From Symbiodinium natans (Eukaryota; Sar; Dinophyceae; Suessiales; Symbiodiniaceae): DNA of 64,000 bases. The notes below the pieces were generated by a model. That model was not told the origin of the DNA. It worked only from the letters and a program-made list of their open reading frames with translations, and searched no databases. The DNA is taken from contig CAJNDS010002088.1 in assembly GCA_905221605.1 (NCBI GenBank), forward strand, positions 470,001-534,000, written 5' to 3'. Within the stretch, counting starts at the first letter, position 1, and each line of letters begins with the position of its first letter. Below are positions 1 through 12,006 of this stretch, piece after piece. Position numbers and translations under genes: made by a program.

Positions 1-1352
1 AACACTCCCCATGGTCGTACTACATTGTAATACCCTAATCCCTAAGCCCCAAACCGCAATATAGTCCACACATAAGGGTTTTGGAGCCCCAAACCCTAAA
101 ACACCTTATCCCTAGACGCAAAAAGCTTTTGGGGTTCAGGGGTTGACCCTTATAGACCTTTGTATATAGCTCTTATGACCCTATATGACTCTTAACCCAA
201 GCGTTTTGGCTTACTAAGAGCTTATTTGGGCTTGTCAAGGCCTTGTCTTTTCAAACCCTAAAGCCCTGGCAGCAGCTCTGGTAGTTGGTGCGTACTTGGA
301 GGTTCATGCTCCATGGAGTGTTATAAGTATAGGGTTACAAGCTGTCTATAGGTACAGCCATCTATAACGTGTACATGGGGTACTCCCCACGAGTCTCCGA
401 GGGTCTGAGAGCCCGAGTGGTCTGCCCCTTAACCCCAAGCCCTAAGCCCTAAGCCCTGATCCCTGAACCCTACACCCTAAACCCTAAAACCCAACCGTAC
501 CCTAAGCCGCATCCTTGCGCAGTGCAATAGCGGCCCCACCGGCATCCGCTCGCTGGCCTTCTCGCCTGCCTGGGACCTCAACTGCTTAGGGTTCTGGGGT
601 TTGACGTTGAAGGTTTTCAGGTTTACGGTTTAGGGTTTGGGGTTTAGGGTTTAAGGTTTGGGGTTTGGGGTTTAGGGTTTAGGGTTCAGGGCATTTGCGG
701 ATTTTAGGCGGTTTTCGGCTCAGAGGGTTCAGTGGCCTTTGAACTTGTTCTCGCAAGAAGCGTGCTTCTTTCATAGAGTGTTCTGGAGGCCTCCAATGTG
801 GGGCGCCTTTAACTTGCGCTTGGAAGGAGCTTGATGGATTGCTCCGCAGATTCAAACCTAAACCCCGAACCCCCCAAAGCCCTAAACCCTAAACGCTCGG
901 CCCGAACCTCTTCGCTGCTATCTTTGACCATTTCACAAAAAGGGTGGAAGGGTGGCCTGTTCTTCCTACTCTGGCATCTGCTGTGGCTTCAGCGCAAGTG
1001 AGGCGCCCTAAATTGTTCGGAGGCAAGCTCAGGACCCATCTGAGACCCCAAGCTTTGCAACCCATGCCGCCCTTCTGAAAAGCTCTGCTACTGCTTCACC
1101 CTAGGGTTTAGGGTTTAGGGTTTAGGGTTTAGGGTTTAAGGCTTAGGGTTCCCCACCCCCCCCCCCCCCCTGCACACCATCAGCCACTACAGGCCGGCAC
1201 TCTGCTGGCTACTGGCTCCGACGATGGCGGCCTCTTCGTCTTCGGCGCCCTGGGGGCAACTTAACCAGGGGGGTTCAGGGTTCAGGGTTCAGGGTTTAGG
1301 GTTTAGGGTTTAGGTTTTAGGGTTTAGGGTTTAGGGTGCAGGGGTCGTTCTA
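1..1352. other. gene-free mosaic with heptad arrays
   Basis: No gene is recognisable. Short CCCTAAA-type runs lie near 420-505 and 860-895, and TTTAGGG-type runs near 602-692, 1098-1150 and 1268-1338. They separate unique pieces of 100-300 bp. A poly-C tract of about 17 lies near 1154-1170. Confidence 0.7.
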
Positions 1353-1353
1353 T

Positions 1354-1453
1354 TACTTGGAAGCCCTTTTGACTTAGGAAGTAGGGATAGTAAGGCGGGT
1401 GTGGGTTTCTAGGGGAGACTAAGTAGACTTACTCAGGCAAGGAGCTTCCAAGT
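1354..1453. mobile_element. family C inverted-repeat element (MITE-like)
   Basis: The left end begins TACTTGGAAGCCCTTTTGAC and the right end closes with its inverted counterpart, CTTCCAAGTA. The interior carries GTAGG/CTAAGTAG inverted pieces. Related copies lie at 2662-2870, 24335-24447 and 30005-30122. There is no coding capacity, so this would be a non-autonomous element. Superfamily unknown. Confidence 0.6.
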
Positions 1454-1920
1454 AGGGTTTAGGGTCTAGCCCGGTCTGAGCTCAATATCTGCTTTCGTGA
1501 CTCAGGTTTGGGGCTCTCGTAGACACCCCTCTCAAACCGTGGTGCTGCGCTCTTCAGGACCCCTAAGCCCCAAGCACTCAAAAACCCCCCCCCAAACCCA
1601 AAACCCCAAACCCCCCTACCCCCCTGCAGCTAGGGTTTAGGGTTGGAGTTGGAATTGCCTTCGTGGGCGCGGAAGCTTCCGTCGTTGGCGAATGGTCGGG
1701 TCTTGGGAGGTGTTTCTCGTCTTTTTGTTATTTTTGGGAAGTGAGGGTTTAGGGTTTGGGGTCTAGGGTTTAGGGTTTAGGGTTTAGGGTTTAGGGGTGT
1801 AGGAGGCTAGAGCTTCGAAACTAATGCCCAAACCCTCAGAGCCCCCTTGTCTTGCGTCAAGCCGAGGCACGGCCGATGGCGACTGCAAGCTGGCGATGCA
1901 GGTGCGGGCAGGGGCCATTT

Positions 1921-2002
1921 GTGGTATATTATGGAGGTTGAGGGTGTAGGGTTTAGGGTTTAGGGTTTAGGGTTTAGGGTTTAGCGTGTAGGTGGTATAT
2001 TA
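1921..2002. repeat. heptad array flanked by an 11-bp direct repeat
   Basis: GTGGTATATTA occurs at 1921-1931 and again at 1992-2002, bracketing a run of TTTAGGG units at about 1943-1985. The neighbouring bases GTGTAG are also shared. This looks like a local duplication with heptads expanded between the copies. Confidence 0.55.
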
Positions 2003-2301
2003 CAGAGTTTGAGAACTGTAGACCCTAAAAATCCCAGACCCTAACAAAACCCAATACCCCTTGATTAACGACGGTCTTGCTAGAACTCTACCAGGAACCC
2101 TGCCGTGATGGAAGCTAGTGTATAATATGACAATGAATAGATTATAGATTCGTGCGCAGGGTTTAGGGTTTAGGGTACAAGATTCTCGCCTTACTTCTAT
2201 AGCCGTAGTATACAGTTGTACTACCCATCCAAATTCAAAAAGCACTCCTGAGATTCGTGATGGAAGCAGGAAGCAAGGGCTTTGGGGGTAGTGTCGTAAC
2301 C

Positions 2302-2424
2302 GAAACCCTAAACCCTAACCCCCAAACCCTAAACCCTAAAACCCTAAACCCTAAACCCTAAACCCTAAACCCTAAACCCTAACCCCCAAACCCTAAACCC
2401 TAAAATCCTAAACCCTAAACCCTA
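2302..2424 (-). repeat. CCCTAAA heptad array
   Basis: About 16 CCCTAAA units, with occasional CCCCCAAA and CCCTAAAA variants. The G-rich strand is the minus strand. Confidence 0.9.
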
Positions 2425-2488
2425 AGTCGAACGTTGTTGGGGGTTGCGGGGTATGGGCCCCTGCCTGGCTCGAAAAGACTCCGTATTA

Positions 2489-2571
2489 CTACTATTTGCT
2501 TAAGACCCCCCCCCAAAAAAAAAATGTAATGTTCTTCCTTCTAAGCGCAATATAGGGATTATTATCTTCTT
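2489..2571. mobile_element. family A inverted-repeat element, 3' end lost at a heptad array
   Basis: The left terminus reads CTACTATTTGCTTAAGA, as in the intact copies at 45359 and 50837. It continues into a C9A10 tract and an internal AATATAGGGATTATT segment. The right terminus is missing, and the element runs directly into a TTTAGGG array. Confidence 0.65.
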
Positions 2572-2633
2572 GGGTTTAGGGTTTAGGGTTTAGGGTTTAG
2601 GGTTTAGGGTTTAGGGTTTAGGGTTTAGGGTTG
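2571..2633 (+). repeat. TTTAGGG heptad array
   Basis: Nine near-perfect TTTAGGG units that begin where the family A element is broken. Confidence 0.9.
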
Positions 2634-2661
2634 AATTACGAACCCTAAACCCTGAGCCCCG

Positions 2662-2870
2662 CTACTTGGAAGCGCTTCTGACTTCGAAAGTAGGCTTAGT
2701 AAGTTGGGGTGTGGGGATTATCCTCGGGTTTCTAAGGGGTAGTAAGTGCCCCTAAACCCCTAAACCCTAAACCCTAACCCCTAAACCCCTAAACCCTGAA
2801 CCCTAAACCCTAAACCCTAAACCCTAAACCCTAAACCAGTAGACTTACTAAGTCAAAAGGGCTTCTAAGT
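2662..2870. mobile_element. family C inverted-repeat element with a heptad array inside
   Basis: The left arm is CTACTTGGAAGCGCTTCTGA and onward. The right arm is ACTTACTAAGTCAAAAGGGC followed by TTCTAAGT. Between them, at 2752-2836, lie about 11 CCCTAAA-type units that other family members lack, so the array appears to be an insertion or expansion within the element. Confidence 0.6.
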
Positions 2871-3112
2871 TCTGGGACTGCAGGAACACATCCCCGAGGG
2901 CCAGCAGCATCCAGTGGGTGTCTTTGCCGTCGAGTCCCAAGCAAGGCTTCGAGGTGTTGAGGGGGTTCAGGGGGTTTAGGGTTTAGGGTTTAGGGTTTAG
3001 GGTTTCGGGCCCAGTGCCGACATAAACGGGCTTAGGGCTGTAGGTAAGAGGCCATCAAAGGATCCAGATCCCACACTGTTCAGCTGCCAGAGTTCTAAAG
3101 CTCTAGGGTTTG

Positions 3113-3236
3113 CTAGTATTTGCCTAAGAGCCCCAAAAAATGAAAAATCACACTCCCTTTCAAACCCTTATAAGGAAAAAGATTATATATATATATACTT
3201 TTTTTTGAGGGGGGAGGTTCTTAACAAAAGTCGTAG
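3113..3236. mobile_element. diverged family A inverted-repeat element
   Basis: The left end CTAGTATTTGCCTAAGAGCC and the right end GGTTCTTAACAAAAGTCGTAG-like bases are degraded versions of the family A terminal repeats. The interior holds a (TA)n run and a T8 tract. Flanks TTTG/TTTA are a near match for a 4-bp target duplication. Confidence 0.5.
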
Positions 3237-3483
3237 TTTACAGTTTACGAACGGCGAGTGATACGTGCCCACACTCCTCCTCCCATTCAACATTCAAAGC
3301 CCCAAATTCTGCTCGCTACCAAAATAGTCGTAGCATGGAAGTGCTTGACATTCGGCGATGGTCAATATAAACTCTAAACCCGAAACGCTGTCAGCATGAA
3401 GGGATTCCGGTGCCGCAAAACAAGTTGGTGACCTGCGAATGGCGATTCGTTTTCCGATGTTAGGGATTTGTGGGTAGGGGCAA

Positions 3484-3572
3484 ATTCTTCGACTCAGAAT
3501 AGCGTTCCGTATTATATGTATATGTATATATATATATATATGATTCTTCGACTCAGAATAGCGTTCCGTATT
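3484..3572 (+). repeat. 30-bp direct repeat separated by an AT microsatellite
   Basis: Two identical 30-bp copies, 3484-3513 and 3543-3572, contain TTCGACTCAGAATAGCGTTC and are separated by a (TA)n-rich spacer. Further (TA)n tracts follow to 3680. Confidence 0.8.
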
Positions 3573-3989
3573 CTAATATAAATACATATATATATATATA
3601 CACATAGATGTATATAGGCCCAGGGATTAATTATGGGGTTATGTGTATATATATATATATATATATATGTGTATGTATATATGGCTCGATGTTGAATGCA
3701 TGCAATTCTGGGCCCGAATCCCTATGGTCCTCAAGTCCCAGGTCATGGTCATGTCTTGTGACGTGTGCAAATGTTGTGAGAATCAGAGAGGTGGGGTCTT
3801 AGCGATAACGGGAGAGCATTCCTCCTAACAGCCCTGAAACCCTGAAGCCCAGGCCCCTAACCCCCAACCTGAAACATCCCACAAGCGATCCTGCCCACTT
3901 GTCTATGTCAGTTTGAGGTGGGTAGCTTCCGTTATAGGAGTTTTGCAAATAGGCTTTTATAGGCAGTTCTGCTCCCTCTTGGGGCGGGC

Positions 3990-4010
3990 GGGGGGGGGGG
4001 GGGGGGGGGG
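3990..4010 (+). repeat. G21 homopolymer
   Basis: An uninterrupted run of 21 G. It could form G-quadruplexes and its length is prone to sequencing error. Confidence 0.9.
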
Positions 4011-7000
4011 TGCCGTACTATTTAGGATTATAGGGGGGACACAAAAGGGACGCACTTCAGAGAGCTACTAACTACCCATATAAAAAACCCTAAACCCCAA
4101 ACCCTAAACCCTAAACCCTCAAGAGCCTTATGAAAGCCATAGCTGCCCCTGAGCTTAGGTCGCCTTCTCACCGGGGCCTACGCTGGGGCCCCAATTTCGG
4201 ATGGACGGCTTCGGGTTTTACCCTAAACCCTAAACCCTAAACCCTAAACCCTAAACCCTAAACCCTAAACCCTGTAGAGCTTCGGGCTCAGGAGGGTTTA
4301 GGGTTTAGGGTCGAGAGCTAAGGGTTTACTAGGGTGTAGGGGTGTAACGGACTCGTAGGGTGCGTATGATATGTACGAAACGGTCTGCGGAACCCAGTGG
4401 TAACCCCGTTTTCCACACCTAGGGGCTGACGAGAGGGGGTCGGCAGTACCTTAAACTCACCAGGGATTGGGGTTCAGGGTTCGGGATTTGGACTTTGCGG
4501 TTGAGGGCTTTTGGGCAAATATGAGCGAAGTGTGAGAATAAACGATGGATGTCACAAGAAAAAGCAGGTTTAGGGTTTAGGGTTCAGGGTTTAGGGGTGA
4601 CGGTACCGATGTCATGTCGATGTAAGTATTGTTGATATTGTCTTACAGTACGCTTCAAGGGTCTATTCTATTTCTTAGTTTCGGGGAGCCCTAAACCCTA
4701 AACCCTATACTCTTGGCACCGGTGAACCAAGGCCTCCGCCACGCCGGGCCCTGGCCGGGAGAGTGCGGACATAGCTGGCAAGGCTGGTGGGTTTGGGGGG
4801 TTATTGTGGGTTTTGGGGTGGCGGGTTTAGGGTTTAGGGGTATTGGGGGTTTTGGGGATGTTTGCTGCAGGGGGTTTTTCGCGGGATTGGAACGCTCCCA
4901 AACCTTTCCTAAACCTTAAACCCCAAACCCCAAACCCTTTAAACCCCAAGCTCCACACCCCGTTTCTGGAAGTAGGGGGCTGTGCCCCACCTGTGACCCC
5001 CCAAACCGGAGAATCCAACCTTCACCTTTTAGGGCTTCAGGGTTTAGGGTTCAGGGTATAGGGTTTAGGGTTTAGGGTTTAGGGTGTTGAAAGTGATGGC
5101 TGGCTGAGCTTCCGCGAGTTGAACTGCATCGGAGAAGTCGCAGGGCATCATGAGGCATCTCAGGGTCCTACTTGCGCGAAGAGCGACCGTGCTGCTCACT
5201 TTTTCCACCCTGGGGGCGGTCACGTCCGAACACGAAGGGTCTAGGGTTTAGGGTTCAGGGTTTAGGGTTTAGGGTTTAGGTTTATAGGGCTTAGGGTCTA
5301 GATTTTACTCGTCCGGCTCATTCCCGGCTGCTGATCGGCGGTGCCATCAGCTCGCTTCCCTGGTTCCTCTGGACTCAACCCGATTCCGTTGGCATGAGGT
5401 GATCGGGAAGGGGCGTGGAGCCTCTTCCGGCATCCCCAGAGGGGGTTTCGTTGTACCAGATCATCGCGGACTTGACGCCTGACATGTTAATAGAGGCAAC
5501 TGCCTAAGCGACACAGAGCCACGGAAAAGCAGGGGCAAAACCCAAAAGACATCCCCCCAGACTGTAGGGCTTCAAGTTTAGGGTTTTGGGTTGGGGCCAT
5601 TTGGGTGCCCAATGCTCATCAATGAAGGTTGCGATCCCTGGCATGTAGGGTAGTTAGGGTTCTGCATAGCAACCGAACATGTGTATACCTGAAGATGCGG
5701 AGAGATTCCCATGATGAATGCTGTCTTGTTTGCTTGTAGGCCCATAAACCCGAAACCCTAAACCCTAAACCCTATACCCTATACCCTAAACCCTATACCC
5801 TATACCCTAAACCCGAAACCCTAAACCCGAAACCCCCGAAACCCTGAGCCGCTTCCTTATTCAACAAGCACTGGGCTGCCTGAGCCCAGCCATTTCAAAG
5901 CGCATAGATCCTGAACTCTGAAGCATTGAGCTTCCCATGGTTTGGGTTTGGGGGTTTAGGGTTTATAGGGTCTATGGTTTCGGAACTCCCCTCGTGAGTG
6001 TCCTTTCGAAGTCCAACGCTTGTAGCTGCCTGAACGCAGCGTTTCCAGAGGCCTTGAAGGTTGTGCGGGTTTGTGGCTTGGGGTGTCGGTTTTTTGGGGT
6101 TTTTGGGGTTGACGGTGGAGAGGGTTGAGGGCTTCGGGTTTCGGAGCTTCCCTCGTGAGCCTGTCCTTAAATTGGTTTGGGCGTATAGGCTTTTTGCTTT
6201 TTTGACCGTGAAAGGACTGTTCATCGCCCTGAAACCTACACACTGCCCATAACCTAAACCCAAACGAGAATGCCCGCCCCAACACAGCAACTCAGCTCGC
6301 AAAGGTCAGATGCACGAAGAGTCGTGCGCGCATCCGTTGCTATTGTGTAAGAACCCCAAAACTAAGAATATGCTTCCTTAGAAGGGATGTAGAGGGATTA
6401 TTATCTTTCATGTTTTTTTTTTTTTTTTGGGGGGGGGGGCCTATTCTAGACTCTAGATTTTGAACCCTGAAGCTCCAGCCCTACATGCTCCTACTCCCTA
6501 AACGCTATGTCTGGACAGGCTTGCCGGGTGCGGGTTTTGGAGTTTAGGTTACACCCTAAACCCTAAACCCTAAACCCTAAACCCTAAACCTTAGGGTTAA
6601 GGGTTAGGGACTGGCCCTGCGAATGGAAGCCCAATCTCAACCATGGACCCTTCTTGGGGGTGTTCTTCATAGTTCAGGACTGCAAGAGACCCGGGTTAAG
6701 GTTTTTTGGGTTTAGGGTTTAAGGTTTAGGGTTTAGGGTTTAGGGCCGACAAGCCACCCCCCCCCCCAACCCAATGCTTCGAAACAAAAGGCTGTTCATG
6801 AGCACTTCATTTGTGTAGGGAAAATAAGGGGTATATAAGGCGTACCCAAAACTTTTAAGTATGCCAAGTATCTACCCTTGCAGCTAGGCGATGATCGAGG
6901 TTTTATAGGGGTGTTTTACACCCCCCATGACCTTCAAGGGCTCCTATCCTCACCCTCCCCAAAAACAGAAGGCCTAGGGCCCATATGACAGGCATGCGTG

Positions 7001-7259
7001 TAGGCTAATGAGACTAAATCCTACAGACCCTATGCGCCCCAAATCCTGTACACCCTAAACCCTATACAGCCAGACCCTGTAGAGCCTAAACCCCAAGCCC
7101 CTTAACCCTATGGACCCGAACTCTATAGAGCCTAAACCCCAAGAAACCCTAAACCCTTTAGACCCTAAACAGGAAAAGGGAATCCGACTCTTTGGGGGGC
7201 TATTTGCCCCAAACCCTAAACATCCCTAAACCCCCATACAGACCCTAAATCCAGGGTTC
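4011..7259. other. gene-free mosaic with heptad arrays
   Basis: Alternating CCCTAAA runs (4086-4120, 4218-4275, 5750-5850, 6552-6590) and TTTAGGG runs (5038-5090, 5245-5285, 6706-6745) separate unique pieces. Reading frames near 5895-6302 come from AT/GC-mixed heptad-rich sequence and look non-coding. A degraded family A copy with a T16G11 tract lies at about 6337-6440. No gene recognised. Confidence 0.65.
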
Positions 7260-7328
7260 CCTAAACCCTAAACCCTAAACCCTAAACCCTAAACCCTAAA
7301 CCCTAAACCCTAAACCCTAAACCCTAAA
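7260..7328 (-). repeat. CCCTAAA heptad array
   Basis: About ten perfect CCCTAAA units. Confidence 0.95.
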
Positions 7329-7376
7329 ATGCTGGGAAGCCAGGATTGCGGAGCGACCTGGGGACCTGATCTTCTA

Positions 7377-7652
7377 GGAGGTTCATTTGGGTAGCTATAC
7401 GTAGGGTGAGAAGTACCCTAAGTAGGGTGATGAGCATAGCTGCCATGCTTGTAGTAGGGTTATGAGCATAGTTGCCATGCTTGTAGCCCTAAACCCTAAA
7501 CCCTCAAACCCTAAACCCAAAACCTCAAACCCTAAACCCTAAACCCTCAACCCTCAACCCTCAACCCTCAACCCTAAACCCTAAACCCTAAACCCTAAAC
7601 CCTAAACCCTAAACCCTAAACCCTAAACCCTAGCTACCCCAGATGAACCTCC
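7377..7652. mobile_element. inverted-repeat element (GGAGGTTCAT type) with heptad array inside
   Basis: The left arm GGAGGTTCATTTGGGTAGCT pairs with the right arm AGCTACCCCAGATGAACCTC. The interior contains a 33-bp tandem duplication (7422-7486, with GAGCATAGCTGCCATGCTT) and about 20 CCCTAAA/CCCTCAA units at 7488-7632. The terminal GGAGGTTCAT links it to family B. Confidence 0.6.
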
Positions 7653-7745
7653 AAGTTTGCTTGCGGGTGGCTACCTCGGAACTGAGCTGTGCACCCTGGT
7701 GACGGGGGCGGACCGGGCTGTAGGGCGAAAGACGCCTCCTTGGAT

Positions 7746-7815
7746 GGTTTAGGGTTTAGGGTTTAGGGTTTAGGGTTTAGGGTTTAGGGTTTAGGGTTTA
7801 GGGTTTAGGGTTCAG
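7746..7815 (+). repeat. TTTAGGG heptad array
   Basis: Ten TTTAGGG units, opposite in polarity to the arrays just upstream. Confidence 0.93.
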
Positions 7816-9150
7816 GGCCCTAGAACCCTTAAAACCTCAAACCCCATATCCCAAAAGCTCTTAGACACTGAAGGAGCAGCAGAATCTCTGCGCTCCGGCG
7901 CTACGTCTGGCCCGCCTTCGGGCTCTCAATGCCAAAGCAGACCTCTTCGACGGCCATCGCATTGGGAGCAAAATCGAGCTGGCCTGGGTTTATAGTAGAA
8001 TCCAAAAAGTTGGAAACTCAATAGCCTCAATCCCTAAGAGTACTGTATAGGGAATCCCAGCACTAGTTGTCCTGTAAAAGGTTTCCAACTTTTTTGGGTT
8101 TACTGTAGGGTTCTGGGTTTAGGTTCCTACGCCCTCAACAGCAATCAGGGGCCTGTGGTTGATGATGGCTTCCTTAGGAATTGTGTGCTGCTGTTTGTTG
8201 ATACAAAGCCCAAGAGGGGTGGTATTTGTTTATCAGCGGCTTAGGATTTGGGAGCTAGCTTTTTCGCGCAAACCCATTCAAACCTAAACTTTAAATCCTA
8301 AACAAAATGTCATGTCCCTCGCCCAAAGAGCCCAATACCCTTGAGCTAAGGATTATATATGCGTATATGCATATGCACATATGTGTGTATATACATGCAT
8401 ATATGTTCGTCGTCGTCTTTACACATGAGTTCATGTGTATATATACATATATGTACATATCGGAATCTTTCATTCTGCGTTGTAGGTTGTAACCCTCATT
8501 TGAAGGTTTTGGCTTTCTAGGTCATTCAAACCCTAAACCCAATTAGGAGGAAACCAGATTTTTCTGAGGGGTCAGAACTGTCCAGACGCGCGTGTGCGTG
8601 CGCGCGCCTGGAGAAGTCTCGAGAGGGCTACTCAAAATGCCAGCTCGGCCTAAGCCCTTAAACCCCTAAAGCCCTGAAACCTGAATCCTGATAAAACCCT
8701 ACAACCCGAAGAGCCCTAAAAAGCCCTAAAATCCCTAAAACGAAAGTCCCAAAAAATCCCTACATTCGGAACTTTGAAGGCCATCACATCGACTCCCTAT
8801 GCAAGTGCTTTCATTGCCCACTCTCAGTGCTCAAGAACAGGGTTTGCCGGAGTCCCTTGGGATGATTCTATCGCTGCCTTTCTGAGGCTTCCAAAAAGGG
8901 TTTAGGATTTAGGGCTTAGGGTGCAGCAGGATCATGCTTGAGCCGTTTAGGCGTTGTCATCAGAAGGTTGCAACAGCCAACTGGCTTACAACTTGCGATC
9001 TTTCAGGCCTTATACAGGTTCCGGCAAGAGGGTTGGCCTAAGGGGCTTCGCGCGCATTCTTTTCCACATCCCGTTGCCTCCGGCGCGCTGGCTTCACCGT
9101 CTGTGGCCATGCTGGTGGGTGCAAGCGCGAGCCAGGCAGAAGCCTCGGTT
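7816..9150. other. gene-free interval with AT microsatellite
   Basis: Unique sequence with an imperfect inverted pair around 7985-8105 (AAAAAGTTGGAAACTC and GTTTCCAACTTTTTTGGG), an AT-rich (ATATGC/ATATGT) tract at 8355-8462, and a CGCGTGTGCGTGCGCGCG stretch near 8587. No gene recognised. Confidence 0.6.
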
Positions 9151-9154
9151 TGAG

Positions 9155-9240
9155 GATTTAGGGTTCAGGGTTTAGGGTTCAGGGTTCAGGGTTCAGGGTT
9201 CAGGGTTCAGGGTTTAGGGTTTAGGGTTTAGGGTTTAGGG
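9155..9240 (+). repeat. TTCAGGG/TTTAGGG array
   Basis: A block of consecutive TTCAGGG variants (about 9170-9212) grades into TTTAGGG units, showing local homogenisation of a variant heptad. Confidence 0.9.
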
Positions 9241-9356
9241 TAACCCTCACTCCCAGGGTTTTGATATGCAGTGCAGCAGTCGAGGGCTTTCGGGCCTGCA
9301 GTGTGTTCAGGGTTCAGGGTTCCCGCGGCAAGGAGGTGGAAGGAAGAAAGGTGTGG

Positions 9357-9482
9357 GGGTTTAGGGTTTGGGGTTTAGGGGTTGAACCCTAAACCCTAAA
9401 CCCTAAAACCCTAAACCCTAAACCCTAAACCCTAAACCCTAAACCCTAAACCCTAAACCCTAAACCCTAAACCCTAAACCCT
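9357..9482. repeat. heptad array with head-to-head polarity inversion
   Basis: A short TTTAGGG/TTTGGGG run (9357-9383) passes within a few bases into about 14 CCCTAAA units (9386-9482). G-rich then C-rich on the same strand is the orientation left by end-to-end telomere joining. Confidence 0.85.
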
Positions 9483-9740
9483 GTCCAGGGAGCCCAATAC
9501 CGCCGAATCTACGTTGAACCATACAGGGCCCCCCTATTCTGATGCAGGGTACATTCCTTCCTTCAGGGTTTTTGGGCACTTTGTGTATTTTGGAGCCTAC
9601 CAAAACAGCTTCATATTGAAGGCGACTCCCCCCCTTCCCCCCAACCTCCCTTCGGACTTTACGTGTCTGAGGCCGACATCGACGACCCACCTCTCTTTGG
9701 AGGAGGCCGTAGGACCTGGGGGCCCTGACCCTCTGCACTT

Positions 9741-9901
9741 TGGGTTGAGGGTTTAGGGTTTAGGTTTTAGGTTTTAGGCTAAACCCTAAACCCTAAACCC
9801 GAAACCCCGAAACCCCGAAACCCGAAACCCGAAACCCGAAACCCGAAACCCTAAACCCTAAACCCTAAACCCTAAACCCTAAACCCTAAACCCTAAACCC
9901 T
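9741..9901. repeat. heptad array with palindromic inversion and CCCGAAA block
   Basis: TTTAGGG-type units at 9741-9778 turn directly into CCCTAAA units at 9780 through TTTTAGGCTAAACCC. The C-rich part includes a homogeneous CCCGAAA block (about 9798-9848) before returning to CCCTAAA. Confidence 0.88.
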
Positions 9902-11873
9902 GACCATGACCATGGTTCAGAGCCCCTAAGGAAGTTCAACTTGCTTTGGGGGGGGTGCGGAGGATGGCAGAGCACGGGAAACCAACGGCACGATAGGGGG
10001 CTTAAATATGTGGCCCTTATTATGGTCCCCCAAACAGGGTTTAGGGTTTAGGGTTTAGGGTGTAGGGTTCCAAATAGTATTCCCTTACAAAGAAGGACCC
10101 CGATATGGTGCCCCCTAACGGAAACCCCCAAGTCCAAAAACAACTTAAGCCACTCCTGGATAAAACATGCTTTTGTGAAGGCTCTTATACGTAAAATAAA
10201 CAAGACCTTCTTTCGTGTAGTTTCTGCACATGCAACTTGGGACTTGGGACACTTTCCGCCCTAAGTCCTGAACCACCCCAATGCCCTGCTTTTTGCTGTC
10301 TACTTGGCCATGCCTATCGGGAAGGTTCAACCTTTGCGCGGATAGGGGATAAGATATATGGGTGTGGGGGTAGCTAACTTCCCGATAGGCATGGGCAATC
10401 CGATCTTTTAATCGTGGATTGTGCTCGATTTGGTGTACATAAGGGGTAGCACTATTTGGGAGATACCTGTTCCACCGAAGACAATTTACCCCTGAACCCT
10501 AAACCCTAAACCCTAAACCCTAAACCCTGAACCCTGAACCCTGAACCCTAAAGCCTAAACCCTAAACCCTAAACCCTAAACCCTAAACCCAAGCTTCGGC
10601 GCCCCTGGGTGTCACGTGCTCTTGTCCACTCTGGTGAGAGCATCTGTGGGGGGGGGGGGGGGGGGTTAGGGTCTAGGGTTTAGGGTTTAGGGTTTAGGGT
10701 TTAGGGTTTTAGGGTTTAGGATTTAGGGTTTAGGATTTAGGGTTTAGGGCTTCGGGAGTTTGGGGTTTAGGGTTGCGCGGTTCTACTGCGCAGGGAGCTC
10801 AAGGTCCACCCAAATTCTTCAATGTACCTTCAGCGATCCTTATCATAAATTTAAGATCCACAAGCCCTAAACCCTATGCACCAAACCCTAAACCCTCAAA
10901 ATTCAGGGCTCATTGGGTGCCCTAAACCCTAAACCCTAAACCCTAAACCCTAAACCCTAAACCCTAAACCCTAAACCAACTTGGCGTGGGCATCGCTCTA
11001 CCGGCTCTCCAGCGTAGGCATGTCATGGGCAGCTGTTTTTAAAAGCGCATCGTGCGACTTCCCCGCAGGTTTCCCTTCACTTGCGGTGCTGTACTGGCTT
11101 ATGGTTTAGGGTTTAGGGTTTAGGGTTTAGGGTATAGGTCCCGTCTAGTTCCATGTTCCTCGGATCTGGGGCTCGGAATCTAAAAAGTGTCCGGTAGATG
11201 CAAAGATCGCAGACCACACAGAGACACACTCCTGGGGGCCATCCCGGGCAACGCTTTAGCACGAGGCCGGTGCAGAAGAGCTCACGGCCCCCAGGGCGTG
11301 TTTTTTTTGGGAGGGCTTGGGGTCTGCGACCCACTGTGCGTGCGTAGATAGGGGCAGTGCCATTGCGGTGCCATGCCGACATTTGCCCGGAGCCCTGCTT
11401 TCTCAGAAGCAGGGTTTGCGGGGAGTTGCTCCAGCTTTTTTTTGTTTTGAAAACGAGGAAGCAGATTGGTATAGTACTGAGAGCCCCCTAAAAAGGCAGG
11501 GGGATAGTAGATCAACTTTCAATGTGAGCTGAGAGTCAAAATCACACGGTACTCAACAGATACTCTCTTCTCATCAGCGACCTCCTTGGAACCCGAACCT
11601 TGGCCCGCATCCTAGAAAACCCAGCCCCTAGTATTTTCTAAAAGGCCATCTTGTAAACCCTAAACCCTAAACCCTAAAACCTAAACCCTAAACCCTAAAC
11701 CCTAAACAGTTCAACTGCTCGTGGCTGCTCATTCGTGTCGGGCACAGCCTGGCCGCAAGGACCAAAAGCCCCGCTCGAAACCCTAAAGCCCGAAGTCCCA
11801 CACCTTGAAAAAAGGGGTCCTTGAGGGAGGGAGGGTTCATGAGGAGTCCCTAGAGAAGCTTGTAGGGGCCCCT
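9902..11873. other. gene-free mosaic with heptad arrays
   Basis: CCCTAAA runs at 10496-10590, 10918-10976 and 11654-11708, and TTTAGGG runs at 10036-10065, 10668-10750 and 11102-11135. A G17 tract lies near 10650. Reading frames at 11113-11532 on both strands lack recognisable domains. No gene supported. Confidence 0.6.
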
Positions 11874-11922
11874 AAACCCTAAACCCTAAACCCTAAACCC
11901 TAAACCCTAAACCCTAAACCTG
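11874..11922 (-). repeat. CCCTAAA heptad array
   Basis: Seven CCCTAAA units. Confidence 0.92.
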
Positions 11923-12006
11923 GCTCCCCCCCACTTTTGAGGTTCTTGAGGCCGGTGCTATCACTGCAAGCCTGGGAGCGCCCCGAGCTCAGCTGTTGGG
12001 AAGCAA

